Source of the DNA: an uncultured Oscillospiraceae bacterium
Lineage (GTDB): Bacteria > Bacillota > Clostridia > Oscillospirales > Oscillospiraceae
Assembly (NCBI GenBank): GCA_934573935.1
Contig: CAKTMO010000005.1
Span: forward strand, 17,484 to 81,483
Reading direction: 5' to 3'
Length of the DNA stretch: 64,000 nucleotides
Shown one piece after another: positions 35,068-44,242 of this stretch. The notes beneath the pieces were generated by a model that was given only the letters and a program-made list of their open reading frames with translations, was not told the origin of the DNA and did not search any database. The number at the start of each line of letters is the position of its first letter. Within the stretch, counting starts at the first letter, position 1. The position numbers were made by a program, and so were the translations under genes.

Positions 35068-35940
35068 TTAGTTGTTGTTGGCCTCAGCCGCGGTGTTGCG
35101 CAGCGTCCAAGAGCAGGCACCGGGCTTGACAAAATTTCCGTCCTTGTTGAAGACAGCCTCCACAGCTTCCTGAGTGGCCTGCACGGTCTCCACGGTAACG
35201 GTCAGAACATAGTTGGAATTGCTGTAGCCGTGATCAGTGGGGTCGGTCTTGGTCTCCTTCTTGCTGAAGGTCACGGGCTTGGCACCAGCCACCATGGTTT
35301 CACTACCTTTACCGTCTGCGGTCAGGTAAGCAGGAACCTCTTTCGTACCTTCAGGCAACGTAGTCCAAGTGGTACTATCGGTCACTGTAGCATCAGTGGT
35401 CACCTTGAAGGTGGTGACTTTCTTACCCATATCAGCCTTGTCCATCAACTCCACGGCATCCAGCCACTTATCCGTAGTGAGACCGCTCTTCAGATTGTCG
35501 GTGTAGTAGTACCAGCCGTCCTCACCCAGTACCCACTTGTTCATACCATCGGCAAAGTGCTTGATAACAACAGTGGCATCGCTGTCCCACTTGCCGTCAG
35601 TTTCAGAATTCTGGCCCTCAACGTAGACATTCTTGGGGTTAACCACTTTGTAGGGGGTCGTCTGACCCTTGAGCGTCCAAGTCTCATCCAGCTTGGCGCG
35701 CACCAGAATGTCGGTGGTGCCCTCGTTCTTCACGGTGACGTCCTTGTTGACCTTCACGCCGGGCTGCCAGTCTTCACCGTCCTGGGGGCTGAACTTTTCC
35801 ACGATAGTGGAGCCGTAGGTGTTGGTGTCAAAGGGGTTCTCGATGCTGCTGGACTGGCTCCAGTAAGCGACGGTGCTGCCGACGAGGGCAACCACCAGCA
35901 GTGCAACCAGTGCAATGATAGATGTCTTGCGGTTTTTCAT
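35068..35940 (-). CDS. BsaA/TasA-like secreted matrix protein
   Basis: This 290-residue paralogue has the signal MKNRKTSIIALVALLVVALV followed by GSTVAYWSQSSS. It carries NTYGSTIVEKFSPQDGEDWQ and VTVKNEGTTDILVRAKLDETW. It is rich in Thr and acidic residues, as expected for a secreted beta-sandwich. Its codon use is more even and AT-richer than that of its neighbours, and it has a strong AGGAG site after a 65-base gap. It may be the major fibre subunit (inference). Confidence 0.85.
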   Translation of the reverse strand: MKNRKTSIIALVALLVVALVGSTVAYWSQSSSIENPFDTNTYGSTIVEKFSPQDGEDWQPGVKVNKDVTVKNEGTTDILVRAKLDETWTLKGQTTPYKVVNPKNVYVEGQNSETDGKWDSDATVVIKHFADGMNKWVLGEDGWYYYTDNLKSGLTTDKWLDAVELMDKADMGKKVTTFKVTTDATVTDSTTWTTLPEGTKEVPAYLTADGKGSETMVAGAKPVTFSKKETKTDPTDHGYSNSNYVLTVTVETVQATQEAVEAVFNKDGNFVKPGACSWTLRNTAAEANNN

Positions 35941-36005
35941 TTTTCTTTTTCTCCTTCGCTGTTTGTGTTTGTTTTATGTATTGAACCCTTGCGGGGATAC
36001 ATACG

Positions 36006-36620
36006 TTAAGGGGTTTGATTGCTTGCGCTCCATGTCAAGACGCCGTCAGCGGCAGCGGTAAAGGTCATGCCCCAGCCTGCCTCTGTCTCGATCTGGTTCA
36101 CGTCCAGCGCTTCTATTATCACCGTCAGCGTGTAGCGCTTGTTGGAATAATCCTGTTTGCCATCGTAACCGCCGTTGGTTAATTCGCTGCCGAATTTGAT
36201 CGCGCTGATGGCGTTTTCAGTGACTACACCGGGCTGGAGTGCCTTTTTGTAGTAGTACCAGTCACCCACCTGCTGCCAGTTTTTCGTGCCAGAAAACTGG
36301 ATCGTGGGCTTCTGCGTCAGAGTCAGCACAGGGGCATCGGCGATTCCGTTCAACGTGCTTTCGCTCCATGCGCTTTCGCACTTGAAACGGATCACCTGAG
36401 GCAGCTCTCCGCTGTTGCTGAAGGAGACTTGCTTCTCCTTCGTCTCACCCGGCAGCCACTTGTCCGCCGGATTGAACACCTCGCGCATGGTGACGCCGCT
36501 CTTTTTGGTGCTGATGCGGTTAACCACGGGGGACGCGGTTTTGTGATAGCCCCATGTACTGCTTACGGCACTGAGCAGCAGCACGATCACCAGAAGCAGC
36601 AGAAAATGTCTTTTTTTCAT
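36006..36620 (-). CDS. BsaA/TasA-like secreted matrix protein (minor)
   Basis: This 204-residue family member has signal MKKRHFLLLLVIVLLLSAVS followed by STWGYHKTA. It carries VTMREVFNPADKWLPGETKE and the DWYYYKKALQPG motif shared with the next gene. It is shorter than the two larger paralogues, so it may be a minor or cap subunit (inference). ATG 36620 has AAGGAGG seven bases upstream; an extension of nine residues overlaps the upstream gene. Confidence 0.8.
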   Translation of the reverse strand: MKKRHFLLLLVIVLLLSAVSSTWGYHKTASPVVNRISTKKSGVTMREVFNPADKWLPGETKEKQVSFSNSGELPQVIRFKCESAWSESTLNGIADAPVLTLTQKPTIQFSGTKNWQQVGDWYYYKKALQPGVVTENAISAIKFGSELTNGGYDGKQDYSNKRYTLTVIIEALDVNQIETEAGWGMTFTAAADGVLTWSASNQTP

Positions 36621-36634
36621 TGTCTTCCGCCTCC

Positions 36635-37249
36635 TTAGTTCGTCCACGTGACGGTGCCGTCGGTAACGGCGCCGTAGGACGTGGTCATGTCAGTCACCTC
36701 AGCGGTACGGCCGAACAGTGTCTTTGTGGCGTCGGTATTCACCGCGGCCTCATCACTGACCTGCACCGTTTCCACCTGGAAGTCCAGGTGGTACGACGCG
36801 CCAGCGGTCACGCTGGCTGGGAAGGTCACGCTTTCCAGCACTTGGACGCTTCCACCGGCCGGCAGCACCTTTTTGTAATAGTACCAGCCGTCGTCATGAC
36901 GCTTAAAGTCGTTCTTCCAGTCGGTTGTCCAGTTTTGTTTCACATTGGTAGCGCCTGCCAGCTGCTCCGTAGCTGTTGTCCAGTACTCCGCATAGCTTAC
37001 ACGGACGAAAGCGGCGGCATTGCCTGTGTTCTGCACCGTGACTGTCTTTTTTTTGGTTGTTCCCTTTTCCACCCTGTTGCTGGGGAACTCTTCCGCTACA
37101 GCGACAGAGACGGTGCGGCTTTCCAGCTGGTTCACCTGCTGCGCGCGGTGGGTATTCCACGCCCACGCCGCGCCAAAGCCGGCAACGCCGATCAACAGCA
37201 GGGCCAGCATACCGGTCAAAGCAAACCAGGCCCGCGTTTTTGTTCTCAT
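36635..37249 (-). CDS. BsaA/TasA-like secreted matrix protein (minor)
   Basis: This 204-residue protein has signal MRTKTRAWFALTGMLALLLI then GVAGFGAAWAWN. Further motifs are VAVAEEFPSNRVEKGTTKKK, VTVQNTGNAAAFVRVSYAEYW and DGWYYYKKVLPAGGS. It is most like the adjacent 204-residue protein, which suggests tandem duplication. It follows the 1801-residue protein by 26 bases in the same operon. Confidence 0.8.
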   Translation of the reverse strand: MRTKTRAWFALTGMLALLLIGVAGFGAAWAWNTHRAQQVNQLESRTVSVAVAEEFPSNRVEKGTTKKKTVTVQNTGNAAAFVRVSYAEYWTTATEQLAGATNVKQNWTTDWKNDFKRHDDGWYYYKKVLPAGGSVQVLESVTFPASVTAGASYHLDFQVETVQVSDEAAVNTDATKTLFGRTAEVTDMTTSYGAVTDGTVTWTN

Positions 37250-37275
37250 GATCTACCTCCTCTCTGTCTCTGCGC

Positions 37276-40200
37276 TCAAGTCGCAGGCCAAAATGTGTTG
37301 TTTTTCTGGGTGCGGCTCTTGAAGTAACCCTGGCCTGTGTACGTGTTGTGGACAATCAGGGTAACGCGGTCTCCGGCGTGCAGCGTCAGCGTGCCATCAT
37401 TAGTCAGTACAGCCTTGCTGCCCTCCGGCTGCGTAAACGTCAAACTCTCCAGCTGGAACTCCATCGGCAGCACCTCGCTAAGCTTGATGGCATCGCTGCC
37501 GGTAATGGGCACCTTGATGAAATTGGAGGTACCATCGTGCTTAAGGTTCACCTGAGCTATGGACTCACCCGTGTTCGTTCTGGTGAGGTTGATGGTAAAG
37601 GTCTGATCCTTCATGGCTTCCGTATAACCGTCGACGACCTTCTTCACCTGAACGTAGGCGTTTTCCTCTACCGTGATGACGACGCGCACGTTGTAGTGCA
37701 TGTCTTTGAAGTTCAGGCCTTCGAACTCCTTCTCCAATTCAGTTTTCTTCTCTTCATCCATATCTGCCGGAAAATCAGGAAGCTTGACCGTCTCTGTTTC
37801 CTTTCCTCCGTTGTGCTCACGGTTGAACATGATGTAATAGGTACCATCCTCCGTCACACACAGGTCATAGCGCACCAGAGCCGTGGTAGAATGGGACTCC
37901 TCGCGCAATGTCTGACCACCGCTCGCTTGTTTCACGTCTGCGGTATAGAAGTATTCAATGGGAATCCATATCTCCGCGGGATTGTCGACCGTTACCTTTT
38001 CTATCGTTTCCTTGCTGATTGTCTTGCTACCCTGCACATATAGAGCATCCTTCATCTGGATCTCAATTCTCGTAATCTCAGCGTCTGAATTCGCCTTTTT
38101 CCACACGGCGGTGGAAGGCACCTCTACGGGGATACCTTCTTTTATAACCGAACCGCGAGTCGTACCACTACTCACAACCGTTGTTTTATCACCTTCATAT
38201 GCCTCCAGATACAGAGCCGTTGTGATGGGATGGTCGTCTCCAGCCTGAGCCTCCACCGTCAGATAACGCGTGGTGGGAATGATCTCCACCAACTTACTGT
38301 CGGTCACATAGCGGCCGTCCGCCAGCTGCCAGTAGTAGCTGACCTCATACATCTGATTTTCGTCTACAAAGAAGTGGTCGTTTCCGTTCCATTTTTTCTC
38401 GTCCTTGGTAGGGTCTGCTCCAGAGATGCCGCTGGTTCCTTCACCGGTGACCTTGACGGAGCAGTTGAAGCTGTACCCGTCTCCGTCTTGCATATACGCG
38501 CCATCCTCCGTTTTTGCCACACGCCAGATCTCGGTGTTCAGGATAGCGCCGATGGAGGCGGAGAAGTTGGTTTTCAGATGATTTTCGTGGTCGGTGGGTA
38601 CGCCATAGTAGTAGGGGCTGAGCGGTGACTTGCCTGTCGCCTTCTCAGTAGGATAGCCAGCGCGCTTGGCTGTTGACCAGTACTTGGTGTCATCCCATCC
38701 CAGCACGCGGTTTTCCTCAATGCTGTCCATCATGGTCAGGGTGACGCCATTCCTGTGGTTGTAATATGCGCCGGATTCTACGGCATTTTCACCTGTGCGG
38801 TCATCGCCTGCGTCGATGCTCATGTAGCCGGTCAGGCGCAGGGGGCGGCTGGCTGTCTCGTTACCGACTTGTTCAGAGACGGAGAACCAGTTCATGCCGG
38901 GGCCCTCCACCGTGCCGTTGGTGCCCTTGATGACGATGTTCTTTGTGGTGGCGCTCTGGGACGTACCGCCCACCACCTCCAGCCGGGTCTTCGCACCGCC
39001 GGTGATCAGTTCCTTCCATGTTCCGGTGGTGTTGGTGACGGTGAAGGGAGAAATGATCTCGCGGACGGTGTCGTAGGTGTATTTGTCCGCCCTATGGGAT
39101 GTTCCATCGGGCTCACGATTATAGTCGACTTTCTCCGCCGAGCGGACACCCTTTTCGTCCCAATCGTAGCCCTTCTCCCAGGTGTTCAAAAACACCGTGG
39201 CGGTGGAGGCTTTGGACACAGCCTCCACCAGCTGCGCCATTTCCATGCCGCCCCAAGCCGTCGAATTATTCGTCGCTCCGGAGAATACCTGCAGCTGGGG
39301 GTAGTGCTCTGGCGAATAACTCCAAACGCCCTCACTCTGCGGCCCCAGGCCGAAATTCTGTCCGCTGGCCATGCCGACAGAATTGCCTCCATTTGCGGCC
39401 TTGTTTTTATCCGATGTCTTGGTCAGCAGACCGGTGATGTTCTCATTCGTCTTCCAGCCCCAGAGGGCGTTTTCACGCATGGCGGTGGTCTGCTTGTCGT
39501 AGTAGCAGTTGGTATAGCTGCCCGAAGCGTCTAAGCCTTCCGAACGGCTGTTTGCGTAGGAGCCGAAGCCGCCCACGTTTTTCTTGTCGGCATCTTCCTC
39601 GGAAAGTTCTACCTTCTCCAACGGAGTGGTATGACTGCCCACCTCACCAGCGGCATAGCAGTCCTTAAAATTGCCATGAACACCAGTGGCAAAGCCCGCC
39701 ATATTCCGCGCCTCGGTACGCAAGCCCACCAGCATGGTGCTGTAGCTCTTTGTCACATTCCGTACGTCGGGCACTTCTCTTGAGTTTGCCACATCAGGAT
39801 TTCTGTACCCTCCGCCAAGGCCGGAAAGATCCTTATATCCTTCCATTTTTCCCGTGGTATAGCACTGATCCACGGCAGAAGCTCCGCCGAGGCCATAGAT
39901 ATCCCGCGCGCCATACATCTCTGCGGAGATGAAACACTTCTCAACCCTTGTCTTATTGGTAGAGCACGGCAGCAAGCCGCCGGAGTGTCCTCCCGTACCG
40001 ACCAGCATACAGCCGATGGAGGCGCAGTTCTCCATCTTGCCGTTATAAACACATAAGAATCCCAGCGACACATGGTTTTTTCCGAACATATAATTGTTTA
40101 TGAAATACACCCGTTTTGCCGAGAAGCTTTTATACAACCCTTCGCTATCCAATGGGGACGTACCAGGCTGTCCCATAATTGAAGAACCCCAGATCAAGAA

Positions 40201-42681
40201 ACGATTATATCTTGTCTTACCGTCCGTCCCCTTCCACTTATAATTGTTGTATACGCCGGAGTAGTTCAGACACCTCTCAAAAGTGAGGTCGGTCATGGTT
40301 AGGTTCACTGTGCCTGGTTCATATTGTTTACTTTCGCTCTGTAACCGCTGGAACAACCCACCGTAGGAACACATCGGCTGAACGATCTTTGCGGTGACAA
40401 AGTTCAGATTTTGGATCGTACAGGCGCTGTTCGTACCAGTTCGATTCAAGAAAACCGGACGCTTCACAGTATCCTTTTTTTGATCGTCTGTCGTTTTGTC
40501 CGAGGAATCATACACATTGCCATAGTTATAAATGGTAAACCCCGCGCCATCAATGATCGTGTTATTACTACTGTTTGTAACACCGGGCCAGCTGTGATGC
40601 ATACCATTCAGGTCAATGTTGTCGCCCAGTCGGACGACCTGATTATCTTTGTAGTGCTGCAGTGCGTAAAGCAGCTGCTCACCGGAATAGACTATCCAAA
40701 CGACTTCTTTTATCGTTTTTCCATCTTTTTCATATATGGTGGTTTCGACGGGGCTCCGTTTGGGATTGGTTGTTACATCACCCGTAGTCTCATCGGCGAC
40801 CATACCGCTCCAAGCCCAACCTTCTCTTTCCCGAGCATGAAATTCAATGCTGCTGTTGGGCGTCCAGGAAAACTGCTGCATAACCTTATTCTGCCAGATG
40901 GTGCACACATAGTCGCGCCATACGCCAGAAATGCCATATTCATAGAAATCTGTAGTTTTCCCTCCAAGGGTATTCTTGATATAGTCGACCACTTCGGGGT
41001 CACTATCGTCTGCGGCTGCGTTGCCGCTGGTAGGGGCATATTGTCTCATCAATGCATCGCCCCGATCATCCTCCGTTCCGCCATTGCCGTTAACGGACAT
41101 CAGAGAAAAGCCGCCCATGCCCGCCTGTTCGCTGCCCTCAATGATGGAGATGCAGCCTAAAGCGGGGTACATGGCGGCGGTGGATTCCTGTTGCTGGGCA
41201 GCATTTTCTGCGCCCTCCCGGGTGGCGTCCTCCTGTTCAGGATCGCGCGCCACAGTATAGATATCTCTGTCGGAAGCTCCGTGGGTATTCTGATACGCCA
41301 CCAGCCGCTCCGCGTCCTCCACCGACATGACGGACTCCTCGCCGGTGTTCAGCTTGATGATACGGACGGTGTCCTTGCCGTACAGGGGGCAAGTCACGTT
41401 CTCCGGATCGTGAACATGGGAAAAGTCACCAGGCACATATTCCGTATGGGTGCCCAGGTATGTGTTGCTGTCAGGGTCATAGTCCTCCATCTCAACCGCC
41501 ACCTGCTCGCGGCACATGCACTCAATGGGGCTGAAATACTTGCAGTCCGCCTGATGGGCCCAGGGATAGTTATCGGCGGCGATGGGTTCGCCATCCAGAC
41601 CGCAGTGGCAGTCCGTCAGCGGCAGCACATAGCAGGGGCAGTCCTCCGCGTGCTGCTCGCTGGGCTCGTTGGTCGCCAGACCACAGGTACACAGCAGCGC
41701 CGCCTGATAGAAGGGGCAGCTTGCGTCGTGGTCGGAGGAGACAACATCTTCGCCCACCGCGCAGGTGCAGTGGATCTCTTTGGAGACGTAGCAGGGGCAA
41801 TCCTCCGCGTGGATGACGGCGCCGTCCTCTCTGGGCTGGGCGCCGCAGGTGCAGACAGGCTCGGACGCGGTATAGCAGGGGCAGTCCTCTGCGTGGACGG
41901 TAACACCGTTCTCGTCGGGCTGGGCACCACAGGTGCAGGCAGGCTCCGGCGCGGTGTAACAGGGGCAGTCCTCCGCGTGGAGGGTGACGCCGTTCTCGTC
42001 GGGCTGGGCACCGCAGGTGCAGACGGGCTCGTCGCTGTGGTCGTCATCAGGACTGTCGCTCTGTAACACACAGACGGTGGCCGTGGGGGCGCTGCCGCTC
42101 CAGTGATAGGAGGACTCGCCGGAAACACGGGCGGTGAATGTGTACGTGCCGGCGGTCTCGCCGTCGTAGCTGCCGCTCCACTCCACGGGGATATCCAGCA
42201 CCGCGCCGGTGATGTTGCCAGCCTCATCGCAGGCAAACCAGAGATTCTCGCTGCCCTCGATAGAGCCGTAGAGACGGTAGGCCAGGTCGCCGTTGGCGTA
42301 GTAGATGGTATAGATGGCCTTTTCGCCCGCTTCCACCAACGCGTCGGCGCCCTTGGGCGCCACGTAGCCGTACCAGTAGTAGTCGAAGCTCTCCGAGCCG
42401 TCGCTGGTATCGGCCTCCGGCGCTGCCTGGAGGAAGGTGGAGACATCCATCTCCTCCGGAATGCCTACGATAGCGCGGAGGGTATCGGGCAGGTGCAGCG
42501 CGTCCCGCGCCGTTCCCAGCTCCACCGTCTCGTCATAGACGGGGTCGGTTCTCTCGAAAGAGTGGATCTGATTCGACCACTGGTGCTCCGCCAAACCGGG
42601 CACGGCAAGCGCCAGCAGCAGTACCACCGCCAGCACCACACATATCAGGCGATACGATGGTGCGGTCTTTTTTCGTATCAT
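37276..42681 (-). CDS. 1801-aa secreted Cys-rich repeat protein of the matrix operon
   Basis: The protein has a signal peptide (about 1-31, cut near GLAEH). Its N-terminal domain is followed at about 220-400 by tandem Cys-rich repeats, each with CTCGAQP...HAEDCPCY, the first three almost identical. A central region of about 600 residues has GLUG-like motifs (DIYGLGGASAVDQCYTTGKM, GGFGSYANS). Ig-like domains follow, and near the end a CnaB/DUF5979-like domain (VQVKKVVDGYTEAMKDQTF). It ends without a membrane anchor or sorting motif, so it may be released or held by the fibre proteins. The Cys pairs could bind metal or cross-link. It is the largest gene of the operon and of unknown function. 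Confidence 0.75.
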   Translation of the reverse strand: MIRKKTAPSYRLICVVLAVVLLLALAVPGLAEHQWSNQIHSFERTDPVYDETVELGTARDALHLPDTLRAIVGIPEEMDVSTFLQAAPEADTSDGSESFDYYWYGYVAPKGADALVEAGEKAIYTIYYANGDLAYRLYGSIEGSENLWFACDEAGNITGAVLDIPVEWSGSYDGETAGTYTFTARVSGESSYHWSGSAPTATVCVLQSDSPDDDHSDEPVCTCGAQPDENGVTLHAEDCPCYTAPEPACTCGAQPDENGVTVHAEDCPCYTASEPVCTCGAQPREDGAVIHAEDCPCYVSKEIHCTCAVGEDVVSSDHDASCPFYQAALLCTCGLATNEPSEQHAEDCPCYVLPLTDCHCGLDGEPIAADNYPWAHQADCKYFSPIECMCREQVAVEMEDYDPDSNTYLGTHTEYVPGDFSHVHDPENVTCPLYGKDTVRIIKLNTGEESVMSVEDAERLVAYQNTHGASDRDIYTVARDPEQEDATREGAENAAQQQESTAAMYPALGCISIIEGSEQAGMGGFSLMSVNGNGGTEDDRGDALMRQYAPTSGNAAADDSDPEVVDYIKNTLGGKTTDFYEYGISGVWRDYVCTIWQNKVMQQFSWTPNSSIEFHAREREGWAWSGMVADETTGDVTTNPKRSPVETTIYEKDGKTIKEVVWIVYSGEQLLYALQHYKDNQVVRLGDNIDLNGMHHSWPGVTNSSNNTIIDGAGFTIYNYGNVYDSSDKTTDDQKKDTVKRPVFLNRTGTNSACTIQNLNFVTAKIVQPMCSYGGLFQRLQSESKQYEPGTVNLTMTDLTFERCLNYSGVYNNYKWKGTDGKTRYNRFLIWGSSIMGQPGTSPLDSEGLYKSFSAKRVYFINNYMFGKNHVSLGFLCVYNGKMENCASIGCMLVGTGGHSGGLLPCSTNKTRVEKCFISAEMYGARDIYGLGGASAVDQCYTTGKMEGYKDLSGLGGGYRNPDVANSREVPDVRNVTKSYSTMLVGLRTEARNMAGFATGVHGNFKDCYAAGEVGSHTTPLEKVELSEEDADKKNVGGFGSYANSRSEGLDASGSYTNCYYDKQTTAMRENALWGWKTNENITGLLTKTSDKNKAANGGNSVGMASGQNFGLGPQSEGVWSYSPEHYPQLQVFSGATNNSTAWGGMEMAQLVEAVSKASTATVFLNTWEKGYDWDEKGVRSAEKVDYNREPDGTSHRADKYTYDTVREIISPFTVTNTTGTWKELITGGAKTRLEVVGGTSQSATTKNIVIKGTNGTVEGPGMNWFSVSEQVGNETASRPLRLTGYMSIDAGDDRTGENAVESGAYYNHRNGVTLTMMDSIEENRVLGWDDTKYWSTAKRAGYPTEKATGKSPLSPYYYGVPTDHENHLKTNFSASIGAILNTEIWRVAKTEDGAYMQDGDGYSFNCSVKVTGEGTSGISGADPTKDEKKWNGNDHFFVDENQMYEVSYYWQLADGRYVTDSKLVEIIPTTRYLTVEAQAGDDHPITTALYLEAYEGDKTTVVSSGTTRGSVIKEGIPVEVPSTAVWKKANSDAEITRIEIQMKDALYVQGSKTISKETIEKVTVDNPAEIWIPIEYFYTADVKQASGGQTLREESHSTTALVRYDLCVTEDGTYYIMFNREHNGGKETETVKLPDFPADMDEEKKTELEKEFEGLNFKDMHYNVRVVITVEENAYVQVKKVVDGYTEAMKDQTFTINLTRTNTGESIAQVNLKHDGTSNFIKVPITGSDAIKLSEVLPMEFQLESLTFTQPEGSKAVLTNDGTLTLHAGDRVTLIVHNTYTGQGYFKSRTQKNNTFWPAT

Positions 42682-42731
42682 GGTTGTGTTCTCCTTTCCC
42701 TTGCTGTGGTTCTCTTTCTCTATGCAGGGCG

Positions 42732-43676
42732 TCAGCCCTGACTGCTCAGTATTTCGACCAGAGGCGCGGCGTCCACCGCTCCCCAGCCGTAGTCTGTATC
42801 ATAGCCCGCCGCGCCTTTATCGACGGCGGTGGTTTTCAGCAACTCCATAAAGCCCTCGCCTGTCAGATAGGGCTGGTACTGTTTGGCGATGGCCGCCAGC
42901 GCTGTTACCTGCGCCGCCGCATAGCTGGCGCCCGCGCCGCCGTGAACGTAGCCGCCGTTGACGCCCAGACTCACCAGTTCTTCCCCGGGCGCGGTGACAA
43001 ACACGCTGCCGTTTCGGGCGGCAGTCTCCGGCAGTTCGCCCGCCGCGTTCAGGGCGTCCACGCCCACCACGGCATCATAAGCGGCAGGATAGACCGGCGT
43101 TTCGCTGTCGCCGCCGGCGGAGGCCACCAATATGGCGCCCTGTTGAGCCGCATAATCCACCGCCTCGCGCAGCTGCGCACTGTCGTTGGGCGTTCCCATG
43201 GAGAGGTTGATCACGCCGCAGCCGTATACATCTACCGCGTCACGGATCGCCTGCGCCAGCGCGGTAACGCTGGCCTGTCCGCTGGTGCTCCATACCTTAA
43301 GGACAACCAGGTCGCTGTCTGTCATTCCGGCAATGCCTTTGCCGTTGCCCCGCGACGCCGCCAGAAGGCCCGCGATAAACGTGCCGTGTCCCACCTTGTC
43401 GGTGAGGTCGCTCTCGTCCTCATCCACGTAGCTCTTTCCGGTGATGCGTCTGCTGTTCAGATCGGGATGCTCCGCCACGCCGGTGTCGATCAGGGCGATC
43501 TTTACGCCCTTGCCGGTCATACCAACTGACCAGGCGGATTCGATATGCAGCTCAGCCAGATTTGTCTGAGAGGGGTATAAGGGGTCGTCAGGCGGCAAAC
43601 CACCGCCTCCGCAGGCGCTCAGCGTCAGCAGCATAGCCAGCAGCCATGCGAGCGCACCGATATGTTTCTTTCTCAT
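42732..43676 (-). CDS. subtilisin-like serine protease, lipoprotein
   Basis: This 314-residue S8 peptidase has a lipobox (LSAC, Cys22) and the full catalytic triad: Asp64 in ALIDTGV, His97 in GHGTFIAGL and Ser251 in GAGASYAAA, where the usual GTSMAAP is altered. The oxyanion Asn normally in SAGN is not obvious here (VASAGGD). It is cell-bound outside the membrane. Lying between signal peptidase I and the Cys-rich giant, it probably matures or trims matrix proteins (inference). Confidence 0.85.
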   Translation of the reverse strand: MRKKHIGALAWLLAMLLTLSACGGGGLPPDDPLYPSQTNLAELHIESAWSVGMTGKGVKIALIDTGVAEHPDLNSRRITGKSYVDEDESDLTDKVGHGTFIAGLLAASRGNGKGIAGMTDSDLVVLKVWSTSGQASVTALAQAIRDAVDVYGCGVINLSMGTPNDSAQLREAVDYAAQQGAILVASAGGDSETPVYPAAYDAVVGVDALNAAGELPETAARNGSVFVTAPGEELVSLGVNGGYVHGGAGASYAAAQVTALAAIAKQYQPYLTGEGFMELLKTTAVDKGAAGYDTDYGWGAVDAAPLVEILSSQG

Positions 43677-43684
43677 TGCACTAT

Positions 43685-44242
43685 TCAGCCCTCAATACGC
43701 AGCAGGGCGATAATTTTCCCGCACAATTGCTCTTTCCGCACCGCGCCGAAATTACGGGAGTCCACGCTGTTCTCGCGGGAATCCCCCAGGACAAAATATT
43801 CGTCCTCTCCCAGCGTCAGCGGCAGGCTGCAGCCCGTCTTGCGAAAGGTGTCGCCGCGGGCATAGTCATCCACCGCCGGTGCGCCGTCTATCAGCAGGCG
43901 GTGGGTCTTCTGATTGTCGATGTCCACCGTCTGTCCGGGGAGCGCCGCCACCCGCTTGATATAGCTGCCATCCGTCCGCACCAGTACGATGTCGCCAACG
44001 GCATAGTGGGAACGGAGGCGAAAAAACAGCACGATATCCCCGCTGAACAACGCAGGCTCCATGGATTCGCCTTTGACAAAGCCTACGCCGCACACCACAC
44101 CGAACAGGAGGTACGCCGCCGCAGCGGTCAGCACGATCCGCAGGATCGCGGCACGGGCGGCCTTTTTGCGGCGGATCGCCTCCAACCGCAGTTCCAGCAG
44201 CTTGTCCAGCAGTATGTCAGCGGCGTTATTCTGCGGTTCCAT
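43685..44242 (-). CDS. lepB: type I signal peptidase (Ser/Lys)
   Basis: This 185-residue S26 peptidase has one N-terminal helix (about 33-55), the catalytic Ser60 in GESMEPAL and Lys96 in YIKRVAALPGQ. The C-terminal box is LGDSRENSVDSRNFG. This is the bacterial Ser/Lys type, unlike SipW in the same operon. Its gene overlaps the coiled-coil gene by 17 bases. Two different signal peptidases in one operon suggest two classes of precursor, with this one probably serving the large Cys-rich protein. Confidence 0.9.
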   Translation of the reverse strand: MEPQNNAADILLDKLLELRLEAIRRKKAARAAILRIVLTAAAAYLLFGVVCGVGFVKGESMEPALFSGDIVLFFRLRSHYAVGDIVLVRTDGSYIKRVAALPGQTVDIDNQKTHRLLIDGAPAVDDYARGDTFRKTGCSLPLTLGEDEYFVLGDSRENSVDSRNFGAVRKEQLCGKIIALLRIEG

